NCBI GenBank assembly: GCA_902806215.1
Contig: CADCVT010000141.1
Coordinates: forward strand, 1 to 14,346
Direction of reading: 5' to 3'
Source of the DNA: an uncultured Solirubrobacteraceae bacterium
Lineage (GTDB): Bacteria; Actinomycetota; Thermoleophilia; Solirubrobacterales; Solirubrobacteraceae
Length of the DNA: 14,346 nucleotides
Both the position numbers and the translations under genes were made by a program. Positions 12,919 through 14,346 of the stretch are shown here, piece after piece (the stretch's first letter is position 1; every line of letters starts with the position of its first letter). The notes below the pieces were generated by a model, which worked only from the letters and a program-made list of their open reading frames with translations, had not been told where the DNA came from and did not search any database.

Positions 12919-14090
12919 TTCTCCTCGGCTCGACCGGCTCGATCGGCACGCAGGCGCTCGACATCCTCGGGCGCCGTAACGAAAACGGGGGTTGTGAGGG
13001 GGCGGAGCCCCCTACCTTCGAGCTCGTCGGCCTGAGCGCCGAGCGCTCGTGGGAGCAGCTCGTCGAGCAGGCACGCGCGTTCGGCGTCAAGCGGATCGCG
13101 CTGGCCGACGCCGACGCGGCCGCCCGGGCGTCGGAGGCCTGGACCGACGGCGAGGTGCTCGGCGGCGCCGAGGGCCTCGTCCGGCTCGTCATCGAGTCCG
13201 GTGCCGACCTCGTGCTCAACGGCCTCGTCGGCAGCGCCGGCCTCGGCCCGACCGTGGCGACGCTGGGCGAGGGCATCGACCTCGCGCTGGCCAACAAGGA
13301 GTCGCTCGTCGTCGGCGGCGAGCTCGTCATGGCGCTCGCCGAGGCGACCGGCGCGCAGATCATCCCCGTCGACTCCGAGCACTCGGCGCTGCACCAGCTG
13401 CTCGCGGGGGAGGCGCCCGGCACGGTGACGAAGCTCGTGCTGACGGCCAGCGGCGGCCCGTTCCGCGGGCGCACGCGCGCAGAGCTCGAGGACGTGACCG
13501 TCGAGGAGGCGCTCAAGCACCCGACGTGGGCGATGGGCGGCAAGATCACCGTCGACTCCGCGACGCTCATGAACAAGGGCCTCGAGGTCATCGAGGCGCA
13601 CCACCTGTTCGGGACGCCGTACGACCGGATCGACGTCGTCGTGCATCCGCAGTCGATCGTCCACTCGTACGTCCTGCTGAACGACGGTGCGGCGCTCGCG
13701 CACCTCGGCAACCCCGACATGCGCGTCCCGATCTCCTACGCCCTGCACCACCCGGACCGCGTCGACGTCCCGATACGGCCGCTCGACCTCGCCGAGGTGG
13801 GCGCGCTGACGTTCGAGCCCGTCGACGTCGAGGCGTTCCCGGCGCTGCGGCTGGCCAAGGAGGCCGCGATGGCGGGCGGGACGGCGCCGTGCGTACTCAA
13901 CGCCGCCAACGAGATCGCCGTCCACGCGTTCCTCGCAGGACGGCTGCCGTTCCTCGGCATCCCCGCGGTGATCGAGGAGACCCTCGCCCGCCTGCCCGCC
14001 GAGCGCGTGCGGGCCTTCGAGACGCTGTACGAGGCTGACCGCAGCGCGCGAGAGCACGCGGCGGAGCTCGCCGGGGCCTACGCGGCATGA
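12903..14090 (+). CDS. dxr: 1-deoxy-D-xylulose 5-phosphate reductoisomerase
   Basis: Dxr turns 1-deoxy-D-xylulose 5-phosphate into 2-C-methyl-D-erythritol 4-phosphate using NADPH and a divalent metal, the committed step of the MEP isoprenoid pathway. The 395-residue protein starts with the NADPH loop GSTGSIG at residues 9-15. Further motifs are ANKESLVVGGELV, the metal site PVDSEHSALHQLL, the flexible loop in LTASGGPFRGRTR, HPTWAMGGKITVDSATLMNKGLE and VHPQSIVHSYV. GTG 12903 places GSTGSIG at the family-typical distance; TTG 12894 and GTG 12897 are alternatives. Compared with relatives, the segment after LDIL carries extra residues (GRRNENGGCEGAEPPT) encoded by a palindromic insert. Its stop overlaps the next start in ATGA. 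No promoter separates it from the peptidase upstream. Confidence 0.96.
   Translation: MARRLLLLGSTGSIGTQALDILGRRNENGGCEGAEPPTFELVGLSAERSWEQLVEQARAFGVKRIALADADAAARASEAWTDGEVLGGAEGLVRLVIESGADLVLNGLVGSAGLGPTVATLGEGIDLALANKESLVVGGELVMALAEATGAQIIPVDSEHSALHQLLAGEAPGTVTKLVLTASGGPFRGRTRAELEDVTVEEALKHPTWAMGGKITVDSATLMNKGLEVIEAHHLFGTPYDRIDVVVHPQSIVHSYVLLNDGAALAHLGNPDMRVPISYALHHPDRVDVPIRPLDLAEVGALTFEPVDVEAFPALRLAKEAAMAGGTAPCVLNAANEIAVHAFLAGRLPFLGIPAVIEETLARLPAERVRAFETLYEADRSAREHAAELAGAYAA
12978..13016 (+). repeat. Small palindromic insert inside dxr
   Basis: The core is a perfect 7-bp stem, AGGGGGC at 12997-13003 with GCCCCCT at 13007-13013, closed by a GGA loop and preceded by a G-run. The codons here (GAA, GGG, GGT, TGT, CCT) differ sharply from the C/G-ending codons of the rest of dxr. 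The insert is in frame. It falls in a surface position after the first helix of the NADPH domain, where most Dxr proteins have a short loop. It looks like a miniature repetitive palindrome tolerated in coding sequence. Whether other copies exist in the genome cannot be seen here. Confidence 0.5.
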
Positions 14091-14346
14091 CCACCGTCCT
14101 CTCGGCGTTCGCGGCCTTCGCAGGGTTCGCGATCCTCATCATCCTGCACGAGGCCGGCCACTTCGCGGCCGCCAAGGCCGTCGGGATGCGCGTGGAGAAG
14201 TTCATGCTCTTCTTCGGCAAGCCGGTCGTGAGCGTCCGCCGCGGCGAGACCGAGTACGGGATCAAGGCGATCCCGCTCGGTGGCTACGTGAAGATCACCG
14301 GGATGAACCCCAACGAGGCGATCCCGCCGGAGGTGGAGCACCGCGC
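14087..14346 (+). CDS. rseP: M50 site-2 protease, RseP-like (N-terminal part)
   Basis: An open frame of 86 codons runs off the end of the window. It starts at ATG 14087, overlapping the dxr stop in ATGA. Residues 3-20 form a hydrophobic membrane helix that leads directly into HEAGH at 21-25, the HExxH zinc site of intramembrane M50 proteases. FGKP, then YGIKAIPLGGYVKITGM, is the conserved segment after the first helix in the RseP family. Such enzymes cut membrane-bound anti-sigma factors and remnant signal peptides. The PDZ domain and second zinc motif would lie downstream of the window. The dxr-rseP order is the common one. Confidence 0.93.
   Translation, partial: MTTVLSAFAAFAGFAILIILHEAGHFAAAKAVGMRVEKFMLFFGKPVVSVRRGETEYGIKAIPLGGYVKITGMNPNEAIPPEVEHR

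Noticed and set aside
1..14346. Defence system, prophage, CRISPR or mobile island
   Set aside because: No transposase, integrase, nuclease, toxin pair, spaced repeat array or tRNA is visible, and base composition stays uniform apart from the small dxr insert.

Overview
The window comes from a high-GC bacterium, most likely an actinobacterium and probably of the class Thermoleophilia (Solirubrobacter/Conexibacter-like). The reasons are strong G/C at third codon positions, short-form EF-Ts, and a core cluster with 4-base start/stop overlaps. The first peptidase also has a C-terminal tail of the Arg/Lys/Thr-rich beta type that I associate with secreted proteins of that class. The placement is inference from composition and gene style, not from a database search.

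Layout. Bases 1-2741 hold one conserved housekeeping block read left to right: the 3' end of rpsB, then tsf, frr, uppS and cdsA. Bases 2940-12871 hold three large tandem genes for secreted M14 zinc carboxypeptidases (964, 1123 and 1106 residues), all on the plus strand. Bases 12903-14346 return to the conserved block with dxr and the first 86 codons of an M50 site-2 protease (rseP-like). In most bacteria cdsA, dxr and rseP lie together, so the peptidase array looks like about 10 kb inserted into an essential cluster. pyrH, usually found between tsf and frr, is absent.

How the genes fit together. The flanking genes cover translation (S2, EF-Ts, ribosome recycling factor), polyprenyl carrier synthesis (UppS), CDP-diacylglycerol synthesis (CdsA), isoprenoid precursor supply (Dxr) and membrane proteolysis (RseP). 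The three peptidases are a separate, exported group. Each has a signal peptide, an N-terminal beta domain, a propeptide-like segment, a complete M14 catalytic domain with every expected zinc and catalytic residue, and further beta modules. Copies 2 and 3 share the same C-terminal module and contain near-identical DNA tracts. Copy 1 is more diverged and has a different C-terminus.

Regulation. Strong GC-rich hairpins follow copy 1 (5848-5893) and copy 2 (9438-9470), and one lies upstream of copy 1 (2837-2874). Between copy 3 and dxr there are only 31 bases, and they form part of a long hairpin that covers the dxr start. So dxr and rseP must be read through from copy 3 or use a promoter inside it. 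The start of dxr also carries a small palindromic insert (about 12978-13016) with atypical codons.

No RNA gene, CRISPR array, transposase or recombinase was seen. No intergenic gap exceeds 300 bases; the gaps at 2742-2939, 5835-6060 and 9433-9550 hold hairpins and short repeats only.
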